64,000 nt of DNA. It comes from GCA-2731375 sp964631725 (GTDB taxonomy: Bacteria; Pseudomonadota; Alphaproteobacteria; GCA-2731375). Shown here piece after piece: positions 35,284 to 42,842 of the stretch. The translations under genes were made by a program, and so were the position numbers. The stretch lies in assembly GCA_964631725.1 (NCBI GenBank), contig CAZVYX010000022.1, positions 1 through 64,000 on the forward strand, in the 5' to 3' direction. The stretch's first letter is position 1. Each line of letters opens with the position of its first letter. The notes under the pieces were generated by a model. The model made no database searches and was not told the DNA's origin. It was given only the letters and a program-made list of their open reading frames with translations.

Positions 35284-36309
35284 ATGCGTGTTGTTCACAG
35301 TACCGCCCACGAGGCGCATGACCCGGAGGATTTTGTCCGCGCGGGCGGCAACGCGCCGTTTCCTGAATGTCCCGAACGGGCACATCGGCTGTTTGCGGCG
35401 GTGGAAAAGGCGGGTTACGAGATTTTGCCACCCCGGGACCATGGCATGGCGCCCATAGCCGCCGTGCACCCTGCTGATTATCTCGAATTTCTGGAACATG
35501 GCCTGGACGAATGGCGGCAACTGCCCAATTCCAGCCCGGCCTTGGTTCCATACTTGCATCCCGGCCGTTATATGCGGGCCCGGCCCGAGTCTATCGTCGG
35601 CAAGGTGGGCTACTATGTGGCCGGTACCTCTTGTCCCATCGTTACCGGCACCTGGCCCGCGGCGGTGACATCGGCGCACATCGCCGTCACGGCAGCCGAT
35701 CTGGTGCTGGCGGGCGAGGACGCCGCCTATGCCCTGTGCCGCCCGCCGGGGCATCATGCCTATGCCGATCTGGCCGGCGGCTTCTGTTATTTCAACAACG
35801 TCGCCATCGCAGCCCAGCATATGCGCGGCCAGGCCGATCGGGTCGCTATCCTGGATGTGGATGTGCATCACGGCAATGGCACCCAGGGGATCTTCTATGA
35901 CCGCGCGGATGTGCTGTTTTGCTCCCTGCATGGCGATCCGTCGATATTCTACCCCTTCTATGCGGGATACGCGGACGAGCGGGGATCGGGCGCGGGGGAA
36001 GGCTATAATCTGAACCTGCCCCAGCCCGAGGGTACCGGCGATGATGCCTATCTGGAGGCCATGACCGCCGCCTTTGCCGCCATCAAGGATTTCGCGCCGG
36101 ACTATCTGCTGGTCTCGTTGGGCCTGGATGCCCAGGAAAATGACCCCCTGGGCATTCTATCGATCACCACCAACGGCTTTAAACGCATGGGCGGTGCCAT
36201 CGGCGCCCTCGGCCTGCCCAGCCTGATCGTGCAGGAAGGCGGCTATCTGTGTGATGAATTGTCCGACAATTTGCTGGCGTTTCTGAAGGGTTTTGAAGCC
36301 AGCCGATAG
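35284..36309 (+). CDS. Histone deacetylase-family amidohydrolase, second copy
   Basis: A 341-residue zinc amidohydrolase nearer to acetylpolyamine amidohydrolases than the copy at 15.9 kb. It has the longer N-terminus (MRVVHSTAHEAHDPEDFV), the catalytic pair in LCRPPGHHAYADLAGGFCYFNN, zinc ligands in LDVDVHHGNGTQGIFY and LLVSLGLDAQENDPLGIL, and VQEGGYLCDEL. It removes an acetyl or related acyl group from an amine. It follows the SDR gene and is convergent with the CoA-transferase gene 7 bases away. Confidence 0.91.
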   Translation: MRVVHSTAHEAHDPEDFVRAGGNAPFPECPERAHRLFAAVEKAGYEILPPRDHGMAPIAAVHPADYLEFLEHGLDEWRQLPNSSPALVPYLHPGRYMRARPESIVGKVGYYVAGTSCPIVTGTWPAAVTSAHIAVTAADLVLAGEDAAYALCRPPGHHAYADLAGGFCYFNNVAIAAQHMRGQADRVAILDVDVHHGNGTQGIFYDRADVLFCSLHGDPSIFYPFYAGYADERGSGAGEGYNLNLPQPEGTGDDAYLEAMTAAFAAIKDFAPDYLLVSLGLDAQENDPLGILSITTNGFKRMGGAIGALGLPSLIVQEGGYLCDELSDNLLAFLKGFEASR

Positions 36310-36316
36310 ACCGGCG

Positions 36317-37516
36317 TCAGATAATGCCGTCTTCCGCCATCCTCGTCAGTTCGTCGTCGCTCTTGTCGAGCAGCCCCTTGTAGATTTCGTCATTGTGTTG
36401 GCCCAGCGTGGGGCCGGTCCACGCCACTTGGCCCGGCGTGTCCATGAGCTTGGGAATGACGCCGGGCATGGCCATGGGGCCGTCTTCGGGGTCTTGCGCC
36501 ATGATGAAGCTACTCCGGGCCTGATAATGCGGATCGACGGCGATGTCGGCGGGGGTATAGATGCCGCCGAATGGCACATTGCCCTCCACCAGACATTTTT
36601 CGATTTCGGCGAAGTCCCGCGCGCCGATCCAGTCGGCCAGAAGCTGCTCCAATTCATCGGCCCGGGCGATCCGCTCCCGGCTGACCGAATAGCGCGGATC
36701 GCTGGCCAATTCAGCCATGCCCATGGCCTCGACAAGGCGTCGGAACACTTTGTCGCCGCCGGCGGCGATTTGCACATAGCGGCCGTCCTTGGTCTCGAAG
36801 GTGCCGGCCGGTGAGAAGCCCTGATTGCGGTTGCCGACCCGTTCGCGGATTTCCCCCGTGGCATGGTAGTTGGCGAGAAGATCGGCGGTGATGCGGAAGG
36901 TCGGTTCGTAAAGCGCCAGATCGATCATTTGGCCGATCCCGCCACGGGCATCGCGCTGGAACAGCGCCAGCATTGCCGCATAGGCGCCAAAGGTGCCGGT
37001 GTTGTAGTCGGCGGTGGCAAAGGCGGGGCGAACCGGAAAACGGTCGGGAAATCCCGTCGGGTACATATAGCCCGAGAACCCCAGGGCGATCCGGTCATAG
37101 CCGGCGCGTTTCGAATAGGGTCCGGTCTGGCCATAGCCCGACACCCGCACCATGATCAGCCGTGGATTGATCTCGTGCAGCTGATCCCAGCCCAGGTTCC
37201 ATTTCTCCAGGGTTCCGGGGGTGAAATTCTCCATCAGAACATCCGATTTCCGAACCAGCTCGCGCAGGATGTCCTGTCCCTCTTCGACACGCAGGTTCAG
37301 CGTCACCGATTTCTTGTTCCGCGCTTCGACCCGCCAGATCGGCGGCCGCCCGGCCTTGCCGTCCTGGGGCGTGCCGCGCAGGCCGTCGCCCGGTCCCGGC
37401 TGTTCAACCTTGATCACCTCGGCCCCAAAATCACCCAGCAAGGTGGCCCCGAATGGCCCCGCGATAAGGGTGCCGATATCCAGTACCCGGATGCCCGCCA
37501 GCGGCAGCGTGTTCAT
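36317..37516 (-). CDS. Class III CoA-transferase (CaiB/BaiF/Frc family)
   Basis: A 399-residue CoA-transferase. It begins with GIRVLDIGTLIAGPFGATLLGDFGAEVIKVEQPGPGD, and the catalytic Asp is likely that in FATADYNTGTFGAYAAMLAL; LMENFTPGTLEKWNLGWDQLHEINPRLIMVRVSGYGQTGPY is also typical. It moves CoA between carboxylic acids without a free intermediate. Acceptor and donor are unknown, though succinyl-CoA or a pathway acyl-CoA are usual. It lies 9 bases after the HIT-protein gene on the same strand, so it may be co-transcribed with the his operon. Confidence 0.9.
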   Translation of the reverse strand: MNTLPLAGIRVLDIGTLIAGPFGATLLGDFGAEVIKVEQPGPGDGLRGTPQDGKAGRPPIWRVEARNKKSVTLNLRVEEGQDILRELVRKSDVLMENFTPGTLEKWNLGWDQLHEINPRLIMVRVSGYGQTGPYSKRAGYDRIALGFSGYMYPTGFPDRFPVRPAFATADYNTGTFGAYAAMLALFQRDARGGIGQMIDLALYEPTFRITADLLANYHATGEIRERVGNRNQGFSPAGTFETKDGRYVQIAAGGDKVFRRLVEAMGMAELASDPRYSVSRERIARADELEQLLADWIGARDFAEIEKCLVEGNVPFGGIYTPADIAVDPHYQARSSFIMAQDPEDGPMAMPGVIPKLMDTPGQVAWTGPTLGQHNDEIYKGLLDKSDDELTRMAEDGII

Positions 37517-37525
37517 TTGCGCGCC

Positions 37526-37894
37526 TCAATCCTGCTTCTTGATCATCCGGCCCATGATGCGCTGGCCGCCGAAAATATGCATGTGAAAGTGGGGCACTTC
37601 CTGGTGCGCGTCCTCGCCGTTGTTGGCGATCAGGCGGTAGCCGCTGTCTTCCACGCCGGCCAGTTTGGCGGTTTCCGCCACCGCCTGCATGAAGGCGCCC
37701 ATTTCCTCCACCGAGGCACCGGCATTGAATTCGGCCAGATCGGTATAGGGGCCCTTGGGGATAACCAGAACATGCACCGGCATCTGGGGACTGATGTCGT
37801 GGAAGGCCAGGGCGTGGTCGTTCTCGTAGACCTTGTTGCAGGGGATCTCGCCGCGCAGCAGCCGCGCGAAGATATTTTTCGGGTCATAGGCCAT
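37526..37894 (-). CDS. HIT family nucleotide-binding protein
   Basis: A 122-residue HinT-like protein with the histidine triad as HFHMHIFGGQ near the C-terminus and the N-terminal NIFARLLRGEIPCNKVYENDHALAFHDISP. HIT proteins hydrolyse nucleoside phosphoramidates and similar adducts in the cytosol. Its place directly after hisE, 6 bases away, is common in alphaproteobacteria. Confidence 0.94.
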   Translation of the reverse strand: MAYDPKNIFARLLRGEIPCNKVYENDHALAFHDISPQMPVHVLVIPKGPYTDLAEFNAGASVEEMGAFMQAVAETAKLAGVEDSGYRLIANNGEDAHQEVPHFHMHIFGGQRIMGRMIKKQD

Positions 37895-37900
37895 GGCGCG

Positions 37901-38272
37901 TCATTTTCCCTTTTTCTTCTCGTTCTTGCGCTGCTTCTTTTTCTTGATGTCCATTTCGATGCGGCGGCGGTACAGCACATCGTAAACCTCCTGCGGCTGG
38001 ACCTCCTTGGCGGCCCACAGGACCAACAGGTGATAGAGCAGATCGGCGCTTTCCTCCAACAGCTCCTCGCGGCTCTCCGCCAGGGCGGCGACGACCACCT
38101 CGGTTGCTTCCTCGCCGACCTTTTGACAGATCTTGGGCAGACCTTTGTCCAGCAACTTGGCGGTCCAGGACTGGGCCGGATCGGCGCCGCGCCGCTGTTC
38201 GATGACGGCATAAAGCTGGTCGATAATTTCGCTGCCCCGTGCCGGGTCCGGTATTTCTTGCTCTGACATCAT
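37901..38272 (-). CDS. hisE: Phosphoribosyl-ATP pyrophosphatase
   Basis: A 123-residue all-alpha MazG-like enzyme that hydrolyses PR-ATP to PR-AMP in the second step of histidine synthesis. The family core is KLLDKGLPKICQKVGEEATEVVVAALAESREELLEESADLLYHLLVLW, with the acidic metal ligands E-E and E-x-x-D. The tail is very lysine-rich (KKKKQRKNEKKKGK). Two adjacent ATG codons (38272, 38269) are possible starts. hisI is not in the window. Confidence 0.94.
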   Translation of the reverse strand: MMSEQEIPDPARGSEIIDQLYAVIEQRRGADPAQSWTAKLLDKGLPKICQKVGEEATEVVVAALAESREELLEESADLLYHLLVLWAAKEVQPQEVYDVLYRRRIEMDIKKKKQRKNEKKKGK

Positions 38273-38283
38273 TTTGGCCTTCG

Positions 38284-38802
38284 TTAGATAGACGTTAGAT
38301 CTCTGGGTGTGACGACAAATTGCAAATACCCCGCGTGCTGGGAAAGCGCCGCCCAGGGGTGATCGAATTGCAGGGCCACCAGCCCGGCGGGCGGGAAATC
38401 CAACAGCAATTGACCTATCACATCGCCGTTGCCTCCGCCGCCATAAAACAGCGCCGTTTCGTGCAGGCCCGGATTATGGCCGATGATCATGACGGTCTCG
38501 GCTTCCACGGGCAGCTCCCGCAGCCGTTGCTGCAGGGCGGCACCTGAACAAAGATAAAGCGCCTCGTCGAATTCCGCCTCGGGCGGATCGTCCAGTTCGG
38601 CGGCCACCAGAGCCCAGGTCTGCCGTGTCCGCTGGGCGGTAGAGCACAACGCCAGATCCAGCCGTACCGGCCGTTGGGCAAGGTATCGTCCAACCAGAAT
38701 GGCCGCATGCTCGCCCGCCGGGTTCAGTGTACGGTCCCGGTCCTGTTGCGCCGGGCCGCCGAATCCGGCGTTGCCATGGCGCAAAAGGTACAGGGTCGGC
38801 AT
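38284..38802 (-). CDS. SixA-type histidine phosphatase
   Basis: A 172-residue member of the branch-2-free, short histidine phosphatase family. It has the RHG signature at the very start (LYLLRHGNAGFGG), CSTAQRTRQTW and the second catalytic His in MIIGHNPGLHE. SixA dephosphorylates phosphohistidine on HPt domains; homologues may act on other substrates. The ATG at 38802 lies one base past the hisF stop and 11 bases before hisE, so the gene sits inside the his operon. Its relation to histidine synthesis is unknown. Confidence 0.87.
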   Translation of the reverse strand: MPTLYLLRHGNAGFGGPAQQDRDRTLNPAGEHAAILVGRYLAQRPVRLDLALCSTAQRTRQTWALVAAELDDPPEAEFDEALYLCSGAALQQRLRELPVEAETVMIIGHNPGLHETALFYGGGGNGDVIGQLLLDFPPAGLVALQFDHPWAALSQHAGYLQFVVTPRDLTSI

Positions 38803-38803
38803 G

Positions 38804-39568
38804 CTAGCCCTGCATCCGCATGGGCAGCCCCGCCGCCTGCATGGCCTGTTTGGTTTCGGCGATGGAATACTCGCCGAAGTGAAAGATCGAGGCGGCCAGA
38901 ACCGCATCCGCGTGGCCGCTGACGATACCCTCCACCATGTGTTCCAGTGTGCCGACGCCGCCCGAGGCGATGACCGGTACGCTGACCGCATCGGCCACGG
39001 CGCGGGTCAGTTCCACATCGAAGCCGGACTTGGTGCCGTCGCGGTCCATGGAGGTGAGAAGGATTTCGCCGGCCCCCAGTTCGACCATGCGCCGGGCCCA
39101 GCCGATTACTTCAATGCCCGTGGGATTGCGGCCGCCATGGGTGAAGACTTCAAAGCCGCCCTTGCCGTCGCGCTTGGCGTCGATGGCGACAACGATGCAT
39201 TGATTGCCGAACTTCAACGCCGCCTCGCCGACGAACGCGGGCCGGTTGACGGCGGCGGTGTTGATGGAAACCTTGTCGGCGCCGGCCAGGAGCAGCTTGC
39301 GCACGTCTTCCACCTCGCGCACACCGCCGCCCACGGTCAGGGGCATGAAGCAGTGTTCGGCAGTGTCGCTGACCACGTCAAAGATAATGTCGCGGTTGTC
39401 CGACGATGCGGTGATATCGAGGAAGGTCAACTCGTCGGCGCCGGCCTTGTCGTAGACCTTGGCCTGTTCCACCGGGTCGCCGGCATCCACCAGATCGACG
39501 AAGTTGACGCCCTTGACCACCCGACCGTCCTTGACGTCGAGGCAGGGAATGACCCGCTTTGTCAGCAT
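38804..39568 (-). CDS. hisF: Imidazole glycerol phosphate synthase, cyclase subunit
   Basis: A 254-residue TIM barrel that uses ammonia from HisH to make IGP and AICAR. It begins MLTKRVIPCLDVKDGRVVKGVNFV and contains ADELTFLDITASSDNRD (catalytic Asp), PLTVGGGVREVEDVRKLLLAGADKVSINTAA, GAGEILLTSMDRDGTKSGFD (second catalytic Asp) and PVIASGGVGTLEHM. It is separated from hisA by 2 bases. Confidence 0.97.
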   Translation of the reverse strand: MLTKRVIPCLDVKDGRVVKGVNFVDLVDAGDPVEQAKVYDKAGADELTFLDITASSDNRDIIFDVVSDTAEHCFMPLTVGGGVREVEDVRKLLLAGADKVSINTAAVNRPAFVGEAALKFGNQCIVVAIDAKRDGKGGFEVFTHGGRNPTGIEVIGWARRMVELGAGEILLTSMDRDGTKSGFDVELTRAVADAVSVPVIASGGVGTLEHMVEGIVSGHADAVLAASIFHFGEYSIAETKQAMQAAGLPMRMQG

Positions 39569-39570
39569 AC

Positions 39571-40305
39571 CTACGCCTCCCCGCCGTCCAGCGCCGCCAG
39601 GGCCGCAGCCACGTCAAAGGCGCCATCATACAGCGCCCGGCCGACGATAACGCCTTCGATGCCGGTGGATGACGCGGCGCGGAGGGCATGCAGGTCATCC
39701 AGGTTGGTAACGCCGCCGGAGGCGATGACCGGCGTGGAGATGCCTTTCGCCAGGGCCGATGTCGCCGCGACATTATGGCCCTGCATGGCGCCGTCCCGGT
39801 CGATGTCGGTATAGATGATGGCGGCGGCGCCCGCGCCTTCGAAATGGCGGGCCAGATCGATCACCGGCCGGTCGGACTGTTCCACCCAGCCTTCCACGGC
39901 GACGCGGCCGTCCCGGCCATCGATGCCGATGGCGATACGGCCCGGATGGCGGCGGCACAGATCCGCCACCAGGTCCGGTTCGCGCAAGGCCAAGGTGCCG
40001 ATGATAACACGGCGGATACCGGCTTCCAGCCAAGCCAGGGCCGTGGCCTCGTCCCGGATGCCGCCGCCCAGTTGTACCGGAATAGACAAAGCTTCCAGGA
40101 TCGCCGCGACCGCGTCGCCGTTGACGGGCCGGCCTTCGATGGCGCCGTTCAAATCGACCAGATGCAGCCATTGGCAGCCCGCGTCCTGAAACGAGCGCGC
40201 CTGGGCCGCCGGGTCATTGTTGAAAACCGTGGCGGCGGCCATTTCGCCGCGCAGCAGACGCACGCAGTCGCCGTCCTTCAGATCGATGGCAGGGTACAAA
40301 TTCAT
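39571..40305 (-). CDS. hisA: ProFAR isomerase (HisA)
   Basis: A 244-residue TIM barrel that isomerises ProFAR to PRFAR. It shows MNLYPAIDLKDGDCVRLLRG (catalytic Asp in AIDL), LHLVDLNGAIEGRPVN, VQLGGGIRDEATALAWLEAGIRRVIIGTLA, YTDIDRDGAMQGHN (second catalytic Asp) and PVIASGGVTNLDDL. The ATG at 40305 lies 14 bases after hisH. An in-frame extension to 40569 would be internal to hisH and is not real. Confidence 0.97.
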   Translation of the reverse strand: MNLYPAIDLKDGDCVRLLRGEMAAATVFNNDPAAQARSFQDAGCQWLHLVDLNGAIEGRPVNGDAVAAILEALSIPVQLGGGIRDEATALAWLEAGIRRVIIGTLALREPDLVADLCRRHPGRIAIGIDGRDGRVAVEGWVEQSDRPVIDLARHFEGAGAAAIIYTDIDRDGAMQGHNVAATSALAKGISTPVIASGGVTNLDDLHALRAASSTGIEGVIVGRALYDGAFDVAAALAALDGGEA

Positions 40306-40318
40306 AATACGCGTCTCG

Positions 40319-40963
40319 TCACGGTGACCAGGACAGGAAGTTGGCGATGAAGCGCAGGCCGACGGCCTGGCTTTTCTCCGGATGGAACTGGGTGCCGGCG
40401 ATATTGCCCTGACGAATAGCGGCGACGATGGGCGGGCCATAGTCGACCTCGGCCAGGATGCAGCTCTGTTGGTTGGGCACAAAGCCGTAGGAATGGACGA
40501 AATAGGTATGGGCGCCGCCATCGATGCCGGCGAACAGGTGGGCGGGGCTTTCCTTGATACGCAAGGCATTCCAGCCCATATGCGGCACTTTCATGCGCGG
40601 GTCGCCCGGTTCAATGGCACGCACCTCGCCGCCAATCCAACCCAGGCCCGCATGCTCGCCATGTTCCAGGCCACGGTCGGCCAGCAATTGCATGCCGACG
40701 CAGATGCCAAGAAAGGGACGGCCGGCCTGGTGGACGAACTCCGTTAGCGCCTCGACCATGCCGTCCACCGCGCCCAGCCCGGCCCGGCAGTCGGCGAAAG
40801 CACCGACACCCGGCAGAACCACGCGGTCCGCCTTGGCAACGGCCTCCGCATCGGACGTGACCAGCACCTCGACCGCTTCCGCGCGGTCCTCGCCGGCCCG
40901 CTCGAATGCCTTGGCGGCGGAGCGGAGATTGCCGGAGCCATAGTCGACAATAGCGATACGCAT
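40319..40963 (-). CDS. hisH: Imidazole glycerol phosphate synthase, glutamine amidotransferase subunit
   Basis: A 214-residue class I glutaminase that feeds ammonia to HisF. Features: MRIAIVDYGSGNLRSAAKAFERAG, the nucleophile loop FLGICVGMQLLADRG (Cys), PHMGWN, YFVHSYGF, and the His/Glu pair in GTQFHPEKSQ. The ATG at 40963 starts the conserved MRIAIVDYG and gives the family length; ATG 40981 would add six residues. Confidence 0.97.
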   Translation of the reverse strand: MRIAIVDYGSGNLRSAAKAFERAGEDRAEAVEVLVTSDAEAVAKADRVVLPGVGAFADCRAGLGAVDGMVEALTEFVHQAGRPFLGICVGMQLLADRGLEHGEHAGLGWIGGEVRAIEPGDPRMKVPHMGWNALRIKESPAHLFAGIDGGAHTYFVHSYGFVPNQQSCILAEVDYGPPIVAAIRQGNIAGTQFHPEKSQAVGLRFIANFLSWSP

Positions 40964-40981
40964 GGATGCTCTCGAACTCAA

Positions 40982-41461
40982 TCAGACCGGATCAAAGGGC
41001 GTGGCGAAGGGGGTCAGCGCGCTGGCCGGCAGGGGCGTGGCGGGCTGTGCCGGCGCCTGGCTTTCGGTGTCGCGATCTCGCCAATGCTGGCGGAAAAATA
41101 TCTCCTCGGCCTGGCGCAGGCTGCCGCCGGCGACCACGGTAACCAACTCATAGCCCCTGGCGCTCAACCGCCAGCGGCGCCAGTCGTTGGCCTGTGCCGC
41201 GACCAGTAGTGCCAATACCAGGGACAGCAACAAAGTCGCGCTCTCGCCCAGACCGACAAAATAGATCAGCACGGAAAGACCGACCATCAACAGCAAATAG
41301 GCCAACAGGCCCCAGACCTGCTTGCGGTAGAGCATCCAGATGATTGGAATGAACAACGCCGGCCAGCAAAAGCCTTCCTTGATCAGCACGACATCGGGAT
41401 CCAAGGTTTCGGCGCGGCCCATGGCGCCATGGGGCCGGTGTTGAACGGTGTAGAGGCGCAT
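40982..41461 (-). CDS. DUF2628 membrane protein
   Basis: A 159-residue protein with a short soluble start (MRLYTVQHRPHGAMGRAETLDPDVVLIKEGFCWPALF is the family-like N-terminus) and two or three hydrophobic helices: WPALFIPIIWMLY, VWGLLAYLLLMVGLSVLIYFVGL and ATLLLSLVLALLVAAQA. A soluble C-terminus follows (ARGYELVTVVAGGSLRQAEEIFF). This family is regularly found between hisB and hisH in alphaproteobacteria, as here, but its function is unknown. The ATG at 41461 is preceded by GGCGGGA. Confidence 0.85.
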   Translation of the reverse strand: MRLYTVQHRPHGAMGRAETLDPDVVLIKEGFCWPALFIPIIWMLYRKQVWGLLAYLLLMVGLSVLIYFVGLGESATLLLSLVLALLVAAQANDWRRWRLSARGYELVTVVAGGSLRQAEEIFFRQHWRDRDTESQAPAQPATPLPASALTPFATPFDPV

Positions 41462-41474
41462 TCCCGCCGCCTCG

Positions 41475-42074
41475 TCACAAACTGCCGCCCAGGACGCCCT
41501 TGGTCGAGGGCACCGCATCGGCCCGGCGCGGATCGATCTCCACCGCCTGGCGCAGGCTGCGGGCCAGGGCCTTGAAACAGCTTTCGATCATGTGATGATT
41601 ATTCTCGCCATACAGCACTTCCACATGCAGGGTAATGCCGGCGGCCTGGCTGATGGCCTGAAACCATTCGCGAAACAGTTCCGTGTCCATATCACCCAGT
41701 TTCGGGCGGTTGAAGGCGACCTTCCAGATCAAATAGGGCCGGTCCGAGAGGTCCAGCGCCACCCGGGTCAGGGTTTCGTCCATGGGCACCAGGGCACTAC
41801 CATAGCGGACGATGCCGGTGCGTTCGCCCAAGGCAGCGCGGATCGCCTCGCCGATCGCCAGGCCGGTATCTTCCGTGGTGTGGTGGCCGTCAATATGCAG
41901 GTCGCCCTTGGCCTTGACCGTCAGGTCGATCAGGCTGTGGCGGGAGAGCTGCTCCAGCATATGATCCAGAAAACCAAGACCGGTCTCCACATCATAACTG
42001 CCCGTACCGTCCAGATTCACCTCGACCGTGATCTGGGTCTCCTTGGTATTGCGGTCCACCTTGGCCTGGCGCAT
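41475..42074 (-). CDS. hisB: Imidazoleglycerol-phosphate dehydratase
   Basis: A 199-residue monofunctional IGPD (no HisN-type phosphatase domain). Manganese-binding repeats are evident: GLGFLDHMLEQLSRHSLIDL, DGHHTTEDTGLAIGEA, LHVEVLYGENNHHMIESCFKA. It dehydrates IGP in histidine synthesis. It is the first gene of the minus-strand his cluster, with a 198-base divergent region shared with hslV. Confidence 0.97.
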   Translation of the reverse strand: MRQAKVDRNTKETQITVEVNLDGTGSYDVETGLGFLDHMLEQLSRHSLIDLTVKAKGDLHIDGHHTTEDTGLAIGEAIRAALGERTGIVRYGSALVPMDETLTRVALDLSDRPYLIWKVAFNRPKLGDMDTELFREWFQAISQAAGITLHVEVLYGENNHHMIESCFKALARSLRQAVEIDPRRADAVPSTKGVLGGSL

Positions 42075-42212
42075 GGCCCACGCTCCTCAATGCCGCCGGA
42101 ACCCTTGATCCGGGGCGTTCAATCATCAATGGCAGAGCGCGGTATAGCAGCCCGGCGCGGCAATCGCCAGTGCGCGTTGCTCGATTTGGTTTTCAATTTG
42201 CCGTCCGTCAGC

Positions 42213-42239
42213 CTTGATTGCCAACGTGTTTCGCCATAC
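42213..42239 (+). promoter_or_regulatory. Candidate sigma-32 heat-shock promoter of hslVU
   Basis: CTTGAT (42213-42218) and CGCCATAC (42232-42239) are 13 bases apart. This is close to the heat-shock consensus CTTGAA-N13/14-CCCCATNT. The predicted transcript would begin about 25 bases before the hslV GTG at 42273, with GGCGGAGGA in the leader. hslVU is heat-shock regulated in known bacteria, which supports the call. Confidence 0.55.
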
Positions 42240-42272
42240 ATGAGAGGCTGTTAGGCGGAGGATACAAAGCAC

Positions 42273-42842
42273 GTGGATCATTCCAACAGCAATACCTGGT
42301 ACGGCACGACGATATTGTGTGTCCGCAAGGGTGATATGGTGGTCATGGCCGGCGACGGCCAGGTCAGCCTGGGTCAGACCGTGATCAAGGCCAATGCCCG
42401 CAAGGTGCGGCGCCTTGGTACGGGGGGCAAGATCGTTGCCGGATTTGCCGGCGCAACGGCGGATGCCTTCACCTTGTTCGAGCGGCTGGAGGGTAAGCTG
42501 GAACAGCATCCCGGCAACTTGACGCGGGCGGCGGTGGAAATGGCCAAGGATTGGCGCACGGACCGGTATTTGCGGCGGTTGGAGGCGATGATGGCCGTGG
42601 CGGATGTGGATACCAGTCTGGTTCTAACCGGCACCGGCGATGTGCTGGAGCCCGAGGACGGCTTGATCGGTATCGGCTCGGGCGGTTCCTACGCCCTGGC
42701 GGCGGCCCGCGCCCTGGTCGACCGGGAGGATATGGCGGCCGAGGATATCGCGCGGCGCGCCATGCAGATTGCCGCCGGTATCTGTGTCTACACCAACGAA
42801 AACATCACCGTGGAAACCTTGAATCCCGAAAGCGACGCATGA
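42273..42842 (+). CDS. hslV: ATP-dependent protease subunit HslV
   Basis: A 189-residue proteasome-like peptidase. The N-terminal nucleophile threonine is in GTTILCVRKGD (about residue 12), after an 11-residue leader that must be removed. The core GDGQVSLGQTVIKANARKVRRL and GSGGSYALAAARAL are typical. It starts at GTG (42273) with a purine-rich site upstream. It forms the two-ring HslVU protease with the ATPase encoded immediately downstream; the stop overlaps the hslU start (ATGA). Confidence 0.96.
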   Translation: MDHSNSNTWYGTTILCVRKGDMVVMAGDGQVSLGQTVIKANARKVRRLGTGGKIVAGFAGATADAFTLFERLEGKLEQHPGNLTRAAVEMAKDWRTDRYLRRLEAMMAVADVDTSLVLTGTGDVLEPEDGLIGIGSGGSYALAAARALVDREDMAAEDIARRAMQIAAGICVYTNENITVETLNPESDA

